The position numbers were made by a program, and so were the translations under genes. A stretch of 64,000 nt of DNA from Dyadobacter sandarakinus. GTDB taxonomy: Bacteria > Bacteroidota > Bacteroidia > Cytophagales > Spirosomataceae. Of this stretch, positions 14,272-22,002 are shown in pieces; positions within the stretch are counted from its first letter, which is position 1, and the number at the start of each line of letters is the position of its first letter. A model generated the notes under the pieces. That model was given only the letters and a program-made list of their open reading frames with translations. It was not told where the DNA came from and did no database searches. The DNA is taken from contig NZ_CP056775.1 of assembly GCF_016894445.1 (NCBI RefSeq), positions 434,001 to 498,000 of the forward strand, written 5' to 3'.

Positions 14272-16149
14272 ATGAGAAGACAGCTACTTCAATTAGGCGC
14301 GATATGCCTTTTTGCGCTTCACTTAAATACCGCCTTTGCCCAAAAGCCTACTGTTAAGTGGGATAAAACATTTGCAATAGGTTCACTGACCAAAACAATC
14401 CCTGCTAAGGATGGCGGCTACCTACTTGCGGGCCGCTCATCAGCGAATGCCGGATTCGATAAAACAGAGAACAGCAAAGGTGGGATCGACTATTGGGTCA
14501 TCAAAATAGACAAGGACGGAAACAAACAATGGGACAAAACCTTTGGAGGTTCAGGCAATGATGAGCTTACAGTAGCAGCAGCAACTTCTGACGGAGGCTT
14601 TATCCTGGCGGGATCGTCACAATCTGGGTCAGGAGGAGACAAAACGGAACCCGCTAAGCCTGGAAATCCTGTTCCGCAGGATATCTGGATTGTTAAAATT
14701 AATTCGGAGGGACAAAAAGAGTGGGACCGAACCATTGGTACGAGCAACGCAGATGGGATTATTGGCATTCATGAAGCCGTTGGTGGCGGATACTTGCTTG
14801 TTGCGCCCACATCAGGACCTCCAAGTGGAGACAAGACCGCAAGTTCAGTAGGTGGTGACAACTTTGTAGAGGAGTGGATAGTAAAGCTTTCCCCTAATGG
14901 ATTAAAGTTGTGGGATAAAATAGTTGGTTCTGGCGGCTTATGTAGGCCAGTCAGCTCTCAAATACTTTCTGATGGGGGACTTTTAATTGGCAATGTGGCA
15001 ACCTACGAAGGCCATGATGACAAGTTTAACATGATGCGGGTTGATTCCGAAGGAAATATGATGTGGTACCGCCAGTTGGGTGGCGAGCTTCTTTCTGAAT
15101 GCATTGACATAAAACAATCTGTTGATGGTGGTTTTCTTTTAGGAGGTTACACTACGGGCGATGCAATTGGCGACCAATCGCAAACTGCGTCAGGAACGGA
15201 CTATTGGGTTATTAAAACCGACTCTGCCTTGAACAAAATATGGGACAGAGTGCTGGGTAGCGTTGATACTGGAGACGACGAAAACCAGTACGGATACGAT
15301 TATCTATACAGCATAACAGAAACCACAGATGGTGGGGTGATAGCCGCTGGACTATCCAATTCGGTTGAAGTAGGGAAAGACAAAACTGAGCCCGGACTTG
15401 GAGGAGGTGCTGATATGTGGGTAGTAAAGTTGGACGCTTCCGGAGCTACCAAATGGGATAAAACCATAGGCGGGACAAGTGGGGATGTGGCTTTTTCTGT
15501 TTTACCTGCTTCTGATGGGGGCTATATCCTGGCGGGTTATTCCGGATCTCCCAAGAACATATACAAGTCAGAAGATCCCAAAGGAGCTTATGACATCTGG
15601 GTTCTGAAAATTGAAGAAACGCAGCCACCCCTTCCAGTAACCCTAAAATCCTTCTCTGTAGCCAAAGAAAGTGAAACCGCAGCTCTTACCTGGGAAACAA
15701 CTTCCGAAACCAACAGCGACCACTTCGAATTACAACACAGCCTGGATGGTAAAGACTGGACAGAGCTAACAAGCATTAACGCACAAGGGGAGAGTAAGAA
15801 AATGAGCTTCTATAACTATACACACACAGCCCCTGTGTTTGGATCAGATAACCTGTACCGGCTCAAAATGGTTGATGCGGACGGCACTTTTGCTTACAGC
15901 AAGATCCAGCATGTGAAGTTTGAGTCCGACTTTGAGGTGGTTGTTTATCCTAATCCGGCCAGTGATGTAATCATGGTGAAAGGCTTAAATCAGGCGGATA
16001 TTACCTCTGTGCAATGGTTTAACAGCGGCGGTAGGGTGATTTCGAAAGTCAGATCAATGAATGTGCCAAAGATTTCGCCTGGCTTGTACACTGTTAAGAT
16101 TCAGGCCCAAGGTGGTAGCCTCTTCACGTCAAAAGTGGTAGTTAAGTAA
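14272..16149 (+). CDS. Secreted beta-propeller-like repeat protein with T9SS C-terminal sorting domain
   Basis: 625 residues. Signal peptide (LLQLGAICLFALHLNTAFAQ). Then about seven repeats of roughly 50-60 residues with the pattern W-x-I/V-K-x-D-x-x-G-x-x-x-W-D-K-x-x-G-G ... D-G-G-[YF]-x-L-A-G-x-S ... DKT, up to about residue 445; these read as blades of a propeller. Next comes a linker/FN3-like segment (PVTLKSFSVAKESETAALTW). The C-terminal type A sorting domain starts VVYPNPASDVIMVKG and ends SPGLYTVKIQ...SKVVVK. It should cross the outer membrane by the type IX system and be attached or released. Finding such a host-type secreted protein inside a prophage early region is unusual. Confidence 0.88.
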   Translation: MRRQLLQLGAICLFALHLNTAFAQKPTVKWDKTFAIGSLTKTIPAKDGGYLLAGRSSANAGFDKTENSKGGIDYWVIKIDKDGNKQWDKTFGGSGNDELTVAAATSDGGFILAGSSQSGSGGDKTEPAKPGNPVPQDIWIVKINSEGQKEWDRTIGTSNADGIIGIHEAVGGGYLLVAPTSGPPSGDKTASSVGGDNFVEEWIVKLSPNGLKLWDKIVGSGGLCRPVSSQILSDGGLLIGNVATYEGHDDKFNMMRVDSEGNMMWYRQLGGELLSECIDIKQSVDGGFLLGGYTTGDAIGDQSQTASGTDYWVIKTDSALNKIWDRVLGSVDTGDDENQYGYDYLYSITETTDGGVIAAGLSNSVEVGKDKTEPGLGGGADMWVVKLDASGATKWDKTIGGTSGDVAFSVLPASDGGYILAGYSGSPKNIYKSEDPKGAYDIWVLKIEETQPPLPVTLKSFSVAKESETAALTWETTSETNSDHFELQHSLDGKDWTELTSINAQGESKKMSFYNYTHTAPVFGSDNLYRLKMVDADGTFAYSKIQHVKFESDFEVVVYPNPASDVIMVKGLNQADITSVQWFNSGGRVISKVRSMNVPKISPGLYTVKIQAQGGSLFTSKVVVK

Positions 16150-16172
16150 TTTACCCTTCTCAAACAGAAATC

Positions 16173-16739
16173 ATGGACGTAATTTCAACCTTTTTTTATA
16201 ACTATATCTGGTGCCCTCCCTTTCTTGGGAGTTTAATTGCAAACCTCGCCACATCCTTCATCTTCTTGTTCGCGCTACTATTCTTATTTAGGCCAACGAT
16301 TAGGATATCCCCCCATATAGCGACTATATCAAGAGAAGAAGCGAATGGCATACCAGGTGGTAGAATTTACGTGTTTAAGATTGTTAACAAATCATTTTTC
16401 AGGGCATTTGACTTAAAGCTTGAAGTAAGCCAAAAGATGTCAATACAGGCACCGGAAGGCAAGAAAAACAAAAGAACAATCCCTTTAAACTTAGTTAAAG
16501 CCAGCTATAACCATATACCGCCTTACTGGTATATAGGAGAGACCGATTATGCGATTCAGTTTATCACTACAGACGATGTTCGTAACATCTTATCGACAAA
16601 TCAACATGCTCATATTGAGCTAATTGTAATTTGTAAACATGGACTAACTGGCCTTGGCAGTGTATTTGTAAAGAACTACTCTGTTCACGACATTCAAGAG
16701 GGAACTTTCAAGTCAGGAAATACATTTAAGATGGTGTAG
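16173..16739 (+). CDS. Membrane-anchored hypothetical protein of the cargo island
   Basis: 188 residues. One strong N-terminal membrane helix (LIANLATSFIFLFALLFLF) and a soluble domain with beta-sandwich character (GRIYVFKIVNKSFFRAFDL, HAHIELIVICKHG). It follows the T9SS protein by 23 bases on the same strand, ahead of a terminator. No family recognised. Confidence 0.65.
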   Translation: MDVISTFFYNYIWCPPFLGSLIANLATSFIFLFALLFLFRPTIRISPHIATISREEANGIPGGRIYVFKIVNKSFFRAFDLKLEVSQKMSIQAPEGKKNKRTIPLNLVKASYNHIPPYWYIGETDYAIQFITTDDVRNILSTNQHAHIELIVICKHGLTGLGSVFVKNYSVHDIQEGTFKSGNTFKMV

Positions 16740-16901
16740 AGCAATAGGTAAGTTAGATCGAATCTAATTAGGATAATTCAAATTCTATTCTCATTTTTAC
16801 TTAATACCTTATCAATCAATCAACCGGACCGTATAATCATGAAAAACCACAAAGCTTTAAATTTCGACATAATTCTAGTGTAACGTACACTATATCAACC
16901 G

Positions 16902-16931
16902 AAAGGAGGCCTAAGTAAGGCCTCCTTTTTT
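16902..16931 (+). terminator. Rho-independent terminator ending the cargo island
   Basis: Perfect 11-bp stem (AAAGGAGGCCT at 16902-16912 with AGGCCTCCTTT at 16918-16928), 5-base loop and a T run continuing to 16931. The rest of the 278-base gap (16740-17017) contains no convincing ORF. Confidence 0.88.
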
Positions 16932-17017
16932 ATTGTTACATAAATAAAAATGAACCGCTCAATGGGTGTTTTGGCCAATTGAAATCTACAATTAAAATTA
17001 ACAAATCTTAGTTTGTT

Positions 17018-17383
17018 TTACGGTATCACCCCGTCCGCATCCGGCACTACAACCTCCAAACTCGCCGCATGCTCCCGCGCCAAGTCAATGTAATCTGAAA
17101 TTTGCTGAGTTGTCATATCGCTAGTCGTGAGCCGGTAATCATCCTGGAACTTGACTAGCGGTATGAACTCATGCTTGTAGTACTCGTGCAGAAATACGGT
17201 ACTGTGGCCAGTGTAGTCTGCGATGTATTGCAGAATCACCCAGTAATATTTGTTCTGCTGCAGGCTCCTTCCCTTTGATCGCTTCTTGATCTTAATGACG
17301 TGCTCCCCGCGCAAGCTTCGTAATGCGTCGTACAGTACTAGCTTGCTATCGGGGGCGTCAAAGTTGATTACAAGATCAGTCAT
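17018..17383 (-). CDS. NinB-like recombination protein
   Basis: 121 residues. The segment IKKRSKGRSLQQNKYYWVILQYIADYTGHS followed by LHEYYKHEFIPL is the typical NinB/Orf layout (R-S-x-x-Q-N-x-Y-Y-W then H-x-x-x-K). NinB proteins bind ssDNA and help phage recombination. It is the last gene of the right-hand part of the early block, ahead of the cargo island. Confidence 0.7.
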   Translation of the reverse strand: MTDLVINFDAPDSKLVLYDALRSLRGEHVIKIKKRSKGRSLQQNKYYWVILQYIADYTGHSTVFLHEYYKHEFIPLVKFQDDYRLTTSDMTTQQISDYIDLAREHAASLEVVVPDADGVIP

Positions 17384-17652
17384 CTAAGGTCAATGCTCAT
17401 TTCCCTAATTTGACTCTTTCGAAGGGCTGGATCAGATAGCCCCTCGTGAATTACAATGGAGTGGACCGGGTTTGCGGCTATGATTCGCTCTCTGTCGTGT
17501 TTGATGGCGTGTTCCGCGTATCGCTTTGCGACGAGAGGAAGCATGTCGTAGCTATCGACACCTGCCCCATTAGTGCTCCTGACCATTGTTATCCAATTAA
17601 CATACCCTTTCTCGATTGCCAATTCTTCTTGGCACTGTTCCCATGATTTCAT
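17380..17652 (-). CDS. Hypothetical small phage protein (EQC...AEHA-KHDR family)
   Basis: 90 residues with SWEQCQEELAIEKGY...W at the N-terminus and RYAEHAIKHDRERI in the middle; paralogous to the products of 5750-6007 and 5547-5753. Overlaps the NinB-like gene by 4 bases. Confidence 0.65.
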   Translation of the reverse strand: MKSWEQCQEELAIEKGYVNWITMVRSTNGAGVDSYDMLPLVAKRYAEHAIKHDRERIIAANPVHSIVIHEGLSDPALRKSQIREMSIDLR

Positions 17653-17786
17653 TTTTCTTTCTGATTTGAGGATTTACTTAGCTCAATATAATTAGACATA
17701 TTTGATATACCTAGACACAAAACATACGATGAATAATTTCCGAAAGATGCGCTCATCTTCTCATGGCGAATGGTGGGGATGGTCAT
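17649..17786 (-). CDS. Possible small ORF (45 residues)
   Basis: From the ATG at 17786 (MTIPTIRHEKMSASFGNYSS) to a TGA overlapping the next start. The frame extends upstream across the DUF7352-like gene but that part is a shadow. It fills the gap and has the ATGA junction seen elsewhere in the block; otherwise unsupported. Confidence 0.3.
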   Translation of the reverse strand: MTIPTIRHEKMSASFGNYSSYVLCLGISNMSNYIELSKSSNQKEK

Positions 17787-17796
17787 AGATTTGACT

Positions 17797-18084
17797 TTAA
17801 ACGTAGGTTTCAAACAGGTGCCCAACAAAACTTCCATTATGTAACTGAAAAGTGCCAATGAAATCGTAGTCGCCAATCCCTTCAAGTTTGGGTATTGGAT
17901 TGCCGGTTCCAATAACGGCGAAGATCCTAGGCTCAATCTGTATATTATCTGTCTCTACCATCGCCCAAATAACCGGCAATCCTGTCTTTTGGTCAATTTG
18001 CAGCGACAGAATTTCTGAATCGATAGGCATCTCTATAATAAACTGATCTGTAACTTCGACTGGGTATTTATATATAGTTCTCAT
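17797..18084 (-). CDS. DUF7352-like phage protein
   Basis: 95 residues from the ATG at 18084 (MRTIYKYPVEVTDQFIIEMP). The pattern IYKYPVEVTDQ...IEMP...ILSLQ...G-x-P-x-x-W-A and a C-terminal YDFIGTFQLHNGSFVGHLFE matches a conserved phage family of unknown function. Start chosen by that family's N-terminus; the frame is open 24 codons further. Confidence 0.75.
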   Translation of the reverse strand: MRTIYKYPVEVTDQFIIEMPIDSEILSLQIDQKTGLPVIWAMVETDNIQIEPRIFAVIGTGNPIPKLEGIGDYDFIGTFQLHNGSFVGHLFETYV

Positions 18085-18100
18085 TGTATAAAAATTACGG

Positions 18101-18502
18101 TTACGACAATACAAACTCCAAACTTCCTGCAGGATCAAGCCTGAGCGGCATTTCAAAGCGCTTGAACTGCTTCTGCATTTCCTGCCAGAATAGGGGCTGC
18201 TGCGCTTGGTGAACTTCTCCGAGTGCCAGCGAGATCATCAGCAGATTGTGCATCATGTTGGCAATGTCTTCCATTTGATCGGTGGCCCGAGAAACGTCGG
18301 CTCCTTCTACGTCGGCTGACCATACTTGTGTCTGTGCATGGTTTTCGAGCTCCTTTAAGAATTGATTGGCTACCAGCTTTAACTTCTGCTTGTAAATGGA
18401 CGTCGCTTGCAGATCATCCAGGCACCGGATGAGGTAATGAACACTGGCGGACATGGTCAGCGCAAGTCCTTTTTCTTTGTCGTTTAGTTCTCTCTTATTC
18501 AT
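18101..18502 (-). CDS. Hypothetical phage protein
   Basis: 133 residues, nearly all alpha-helical (MEDIANMMHNLLMISLALGE). Overlaps the RusA gene by the ATGA junction, so co-translated with it. No family recognised. Confidence 0.6.
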   Translation of the reverse strand: MNKRELNDKEKGLALTMSASVHYLIRCLDDLQATSIYKQKLKLVANQFLKELENHAQTQVWSADVEGADVSRATDQMEDIANMMHNLLMISLALGEVHQAQQPLFWQEMQKQFKRFEMPLRLDPAGSLEFVLS

Positions 18503-18885
18503 TGCTTCATTGATGGGATGATTTGAAATTCGATTCTGGGGCGGTCTTTGTCCACGTATTTATTCAGGACTAGCTTGGTGCATTTGTTGTCGTTTTTGAT
18601 GGCATTTACTGTCTGAAGGCAGTCAAGCAATGCCTTTGCAGAATTGTCAAGATCTGAGCGTTGATTGGGGTAAAAGACATCGGCATACAGCTCAAAATAT
18701 TCGTCAATCATGGCATTACGGTACTGGTTGCATTGAATGAAAAAGTCTTTTTCGTACTTCAATAGCGCCGGCGTTTTGGCAAGCGTTGAATGAATCTTAC
18801 CCATTTTCTTGCTGAACACGGAGACAATCCGGTAGCTATTTGACTTGCTGGGTGGGGTGCCTAAAATGGTCTGTCTTTCGGTCAT
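18499..18885 (-). CDS. RusA-family Holliday junction endonuclease
   Basis: 128 residues, the usual RusA length. N-terminal TPPSKSNSYRI matches the P-x-S-x-N-x-x-x region. The catalytic acidic cluster is in RSDLDNSAKALLDCLQ (D78, D80, D88). The C-terminal KLVLNKYVDKDRPRIEFQI is the dimer strand region. It would resolve branched recombination intermediates of phage DNA. Confidence 0.87.
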   Translation of the reverse strand: MTERQTILGTPPSKSNSYRIVSVFSKKMGKIHSTLAKTPALLKYEKDFFIQCNQYRNAMIDEYFELYADVFYPNQRSDLDNSAKALLDCLQTVNAIKNDNKCTKLVLNKYVDKDRPRIEFQIIPSMKQ

Positions 18886-18891
18886 GGCTTC

Positions 18892-19155
18892 TCACTTTAA
18901 AATGTCCTCCTTTAATTTTCTGAATGAATCAATGTGCTCTGGCGGTATCTCATCCTCGTTGACGGTATGAAGCAAAACGGCGGCGATTGGGATTTTCAGG
19001 GCGTTACAGTGCCTCATTAAAGATTCTTGGCGCGGCAGCTTGGCAGTTTCTGCAAGTCCTATATTGCTAACTGACGTCCCGGACACGTAGGCGATGTACT
19101 TAATGGGCAGATCCTTGATTTTTCGAATCTTACGCAGTGTTAATCCGATGTTCAT
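18892..19155 (-). CDS. XRE-like helix-turn-helix protein
   Basis: 87 residues. LRKIRKIKDLPIKYIAYVSGTSVSNIGLAE fits an XRE HTH (recognition helix around VSGTSVSNIGLAE), followed by a helical tail. Embedded in the early block, so possibly a late-gene or feedback regulator rather than the main repressor. Confidence 0.65.
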   Translation of the reverse strand: MNIGLTLRKIRKIKDLPIKYIAYVSGTSVSNIGLAETAKLPRQESLMRHCNALKIPIAAVLLHTVNEDEIPPEHIDSFRKLKEDILK

Positions 19156-20018
19156 GCTGCTTCTATTTGCTTGGTTTCCCTGGTGTCGAGTTCCGGTTTA
19201 TTCCGCTGGGTGTGAGCCAAAAACAATGCATTGCACTGGATATGGGCGAAGTGGGGCAGTCCTGTCTCCTGATCGTTGTCTTCTCCGGATAGGTAGGCAA
19301 ACGTGTGGCGTAGCAGGCTCTCGCAGATTTGAGTAGTTGGAAAGCCTTTTCTCCAGTTTTCTTTTCCGTAGCGGCCGGCTCCGTATTGAAGCACTTTTAC
19401 CATGTCTTCCAGTGAGGCGAAGTCAACCAGCGACCATTGGGGCTTGTCGGAGTTCAGGCGAATACCTTGATTCTCAGGTTTTTCAATCTCGCAAAGCATA
19501 GATTTAAAGCCTGGATGATTTGGGTTTTCAGGCCCGAATTGAAAGTCAGATTGCTTAGTAAAATGATTGATCAGCTCTTCTTTATTCGCTTTGCGGAATC
19601 TAAGCTTTGACCACTTGACTGAGTACTTAGGTGCTACAATGTCGATCGTCGAGGCGTCAACTTTACTTACTTCATAAAGTTCATTAACTTTTACATAGTC
19701 ATTCTCTCCTGCCTTAACACAAATAACCCACTCGCCCGGCCGAAAATCTCCGTCCGACATAGCGGCCAAGGCAAGAAAGAGTTCGGGGTTGTAATGGTCG
19801 ATGAAATATTGATCGCGCCTTACAAACTGTTCTTCGACAAACCCAGTTTTATTATTGTACTTCCCGAAGTGAGTAACTAATACGTGCTCGGATTCAAAAA
19901 CGTAATCAATTCCATTCCAAGGCTCAATTCCCATACTTAACAAAGAACGTCTTATATCAGATTGGTATTGATCAATCCTACATCTCATGCTGACCGGCGT
20001 GATGAATTTTCTTTTCAT
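19152..20018 (-). CDS. dATP/dGTP pyrophosphohydrolase-like (DUF5664) protein with extra N-terminal domain
   Basis: 288 residues. The C-terminal 110 residues (LNSDKPQWSLVDFASLEDMV, KVLQYGAGRYGKENWRKGF, ESLLRHTFAYLSGEDNDQET, FAHIQCNALFLA) carry the D-x-x-x-x-x-x-x-V-x-x-x-G-x-x-K-Y/R-x-x-x-N-W and H-x-x-x-x-x-x-G-E-D-x-D pattern of the DUF5664 group of phage pyrophosphohydrolases. In some phages these shape the nucleotide pool. The first about 160 residues are a separate, unrecognised domain (GEWVICVKAGENDYVKVNEL). The fusion is unusual for this short enzyme family. Confidence 0.72.
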   Translation of the reverse strand: MKRKFITPVSMRCRIDQYQSDIRRSLLSMGIEPWNGIDYVFESEHVLVTHFGKYNNKTGFVEEQFVRRDQYFIDHYNPELFLALAAMSDGDFRPGEWVICVKAGENDYVKVNELYEVSKVDASTIDIVAPKYSVKWSKLRFRKANKEELINHFTKQSDFQFGPENPNHPGFKSMLCEIEKPENQGIRLNSDKPQWSLVDFASLEDMVKVLQYGAGRYGKENWRKGFPTTQICESLLRHTFAYLSGEDNDQETGLPHFAHIQCNALFLAHTQRNKPELDTRETKQIEAA

Positions 20019-20019
20019 T

Positions 20020-20421
20020 TCAGTTTTCGTTTAGTTTATCAGTCATGCAAATTCTACTCATTGTGAAGCCCCTTTCTTTCGCCAGCTTCGGGTGATCTTC
20101 TGCCCACTGGTGTCCTTCGCGGGATACTGCTAGCCACGTTTCAACTTTATTCAAATTCTTCCCGCGTCCGGCTCGGTGATGGATTTCTGTTGATCTCAGA
20201 TGCGGAAACACCGCGCAAAACATGTTCTCGGGCCTGCTTAAAAACTCCTCACGAAGATCCCTATACGTCTTTCTCTGCGCGGACAGTTTGTTACTCATAG
20301 GCCGGATCTTCACTTGCTTCTTTTCCAGTCTTTTCAAGTCACTGCGCAGGTACTGGTGGGTCTTACAGTAACCTTTCCCAAAGACAGGGTAGGAGCAGTT
20401 ATTGTGTTGGCAGCTCTTCAT
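20020..20421 (-). CDS. HNH/NinG-like phage recombination protein
   Basis: 133 residues. N-terminal zinc-binding CQHNNCSYPVFGKGYCKTH (C-x4-C and C-x2-H), then a basic region and an EIHHRAGRGKNLN motif with a later EGHQWAEDHP, the H-H...N/H layout of HNH nucleases and NinG-type proteins. Overlaps the methyltransferase gene by 4 bases. Confidence 0.75.
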   Translation of the reverse strand: MKSCQHNNCSYPVFGKGYCKTHQYLRSDLKRLEKKQVKIRPMSNKLSAQRKTYRDLREEFLSRPENMFCAVFPHLRSTEIHHRAGRGKNLNKVETWLAVSREGHQWAEDHPKLAKERGFTMSRICMTDKLNEN

Positions 20422-21044
20422 ACGGGAAAAAGATCAAGCTGTTTGATGTGTTCATTAAACCTGTAGCATCCTTTTTCAAAGTATGTTTGGTCAAGCTCGC
20501 ATCCCCAATAGTCGTATCCCATGTCATGAGCAGCTATTCTGGAAGACTGACTGCCCATATGAGTGTCTAGGATTTTATCACCTGACTGGGCATAGTTGTG
20601 TAGAAGCCATTTATATAATTTAGTTGGTTTTTGAGTTGGATGAATCTTCCCATTCGTATAAGCCTCAACTCGACTCATGCGAAAAGCTTTTGATGCCTTG
20701 TTAAATGAACTCCAAGCCAACTCAAAGTCTGACCCAGTAAACTCTTGTATTTTATCCCAAATGATGTTACACCTTGTAGGAGGAAGATTAAAATAGTTAG
20801 AGCCCCATATTATTTGGTTTTTAGATACCCTAAATAATTCGTCAAAAAAAGACTGATTTGGAGCAATATCCCATTTAATAGACTCTTCGTTTTTGTCGAA
20901 CTTTGCCCCTCTAGTTCCTCCTCCCTTTACCAGCGCACTCCCAATCCCATACGGAGGGTCAATGAGAGCCAAATCAAAGAACTTGTCAGGATAACGGGCC
21001 ATCATGTCCATGTTGTCCTCGTTTGTCACAATGCTTGATGCCAT
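20418..21044 (-). CDS. Orphan DNA N6-adenine/N4-cytosine methyltransferase
   Basis: 208 residues, beta-class arrangement: catalytic DPPYG (residues 29-33) near the N-terminus; the SAM-binding element near the C-terminus (GDKILDTHMGSQSSRIAAHDMGYDYWGCELD), preceded by HPTQKPTKLYKWLL. No restriction nuclease is adjacent. Phage solitary methyltransferases usually protect phage DNA from host restriction or tune replication; target sequence unknown. A His-Met-Gly in the DTHMGS motif is normal for the family (D-P/T-x-x-G-S). Confidence 0.9.
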   Translation of the reverse strand: MASSIVTNEDNMDMMARYPDKFFDLALIDPPYGIGSALVKGGGTRGAKFDKNEESIKWDIAPNQSFFDELFRVSKNQIIWGSNYFNLPPTRCNIIWDKIQEFTGSDFELAWSSFNKASKAFRMSRVEAYTNGKIHPTQKPTKLYKWLLHNYAQSGDKILDTHMGSQSSRIAAHDMGYDYWGCELDQTYFEKGCYRFNEHIKQLDLFPV

Positions 21045-21046
21045 TT

Positions 21047-21328
21047 TTATTCTGTCAAAGGTTCTTCATGTGCGACAATCAAGGCTTGAAGTCCGGCAGC
21101 TTGTGGCATCTTCCAGTGCGTTACGAAGTCTTCGACGGCTTGTCCTGTCAGCCAGGCCTTTTCTGTTTTCATCAGGTCAAAGGCCCAGGTTCCATCTTTG
21201 TAGGCTGAGGTGGATATATCCCCCAAGTTTGTCCTGATGCGGTATCTGCCTTCTATCTCCGGCAGTGACTCATTAATGGATGTGTAACCCATTTCAGAGA
21301 GTAGTTGAAAGTTTGGCGTTTCGGTCAT
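21047..21328 (-). CDS. Hypothetical small prophage protein
   Basis: 93 residues: YRIRTNLGDISTSAYKDGTW and VEDFVTHWKMPQA. The C-terminal THWxxP echoes the DUF551-like proteins at 3305, 6020 and 10875, so distant relationship is possible. Soluble. Confidence 0.55.
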   Translation of the reverse strand: MTETPNFQLLSEMGYTSINESLPEIEGRYRIRTNLGDISTSAYKDGTWAFDLMKTEKAWLTGQAVEDFVTHWKMPQAAGLQALIVAHEEPLTE

Positions 21329-21332
21329 GGAC

Positions 21333-21776
21333 TTATTTGATTAGGTCATTGTATTCTTCAATCCATTCGGTAGAAATTGGCTTGCGTCGATCAAAGGATT
21401 TAAACACAGCGTTGATCAGGTCGTCAATGCGCTTCTTGTGATACTCTGCGCGAGGGATGATTGTTATCTCCTCGGTACTCATTCTTGGCTCAGTCTCGAC
21501 GAGGCTTAACTGGCTTGTTTGGGCAATTTCACCTGGAATGAAATACTGTCTTCCGCGTGCTCGTGAGTTAGAAGTGACAGAAACTTTACCATTATTAGTG
21601 AGACGACTTAGCCTGCCCGCAATTGATCCGTAAATTTTTAGCTTGTTGCTGGGAGCCAAGCTTGAACATATTTCATCCAGCGTCATTGGCGTGTTCTTAT
21701 TTTTCAGGTATGTTACCAGAAACTTATCCCAGCCCGGGAAATTTTTATCCTTCCAGAAAAATGGTACGTGATTCAT
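21333..21776 (-). CDS. Hypothetical prophage protein, probable winged-helix N-terminal domain
   Basis: 147 residues. Residues about 15-75 (PMTLDEICSSLAPSNKLKIYGSIAGRLSRLTNNGKVSVTS) have the helix-turn-helix-wing flow of a small winged helix; the rest is linker plus a helical C-terminus. Located between methyltransferase and helicase genes, so a DNA-related role is likely. Confidence 0.55.
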   Translation of the reverse strand: MNHVPFFWKDKNFPGWDKFLVTYLKNKNTPMTLDEICSSLAPSNKLKIYGSIAGRLSRLTNNGKVSVTSNSRARGRQYFIPGEIAQTSQLSLVETEPRMSTEEITIIPRAEYHKKRIDDLINAVFKSFDRRKPISTEWIEEYNDLIK

Positions 21777-21804
21777 GTTTTTCGATTTATGATGGTTGAT
21801 TGAT

Positions 21805-22002
21805 TCAGTTGATTTTTTTCCAGGTAGTATGTCTCAGATTTCTTTCTATTTGCCCGTCTACAAGCGGGAAGTCTTCAAAGGGCGGGGATCTTACAGGAGA
21901 TCTGATGCAGCGTGCCATAAGCTTTGATTTTGGAGGCTTTCCATGCATTCCGTAGAAGACCTCGTAAATGCAATCGTCGAGTGTTTGGTAGGTGCCGGTC
22001 AA
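21805..22002 (-). CDS. Hypothetical small prophage protein
   Basis: 65 residues, beginning MTGTYQTLDDCIYEVFYGMH, rich in Pro/Ser/Arg. Overlaps the helicase stop by 4 bases (ATGA). No motif. Confidence 0.5.
   Translation of the reverse strand: MTGTYQTLDDCIYEVFYGMHGKPPKSKLMARCIRSPVRSPPFEDFPLVDGQIERNLRHTTWKKIN

Noticed and set aside
17649..17936. 95-residue minus-strand ORF
   Set aside because: Its first half is a shadow of the DUF7352-like gene; only a 45-residue 3' part could be real and is listed with low confidence.
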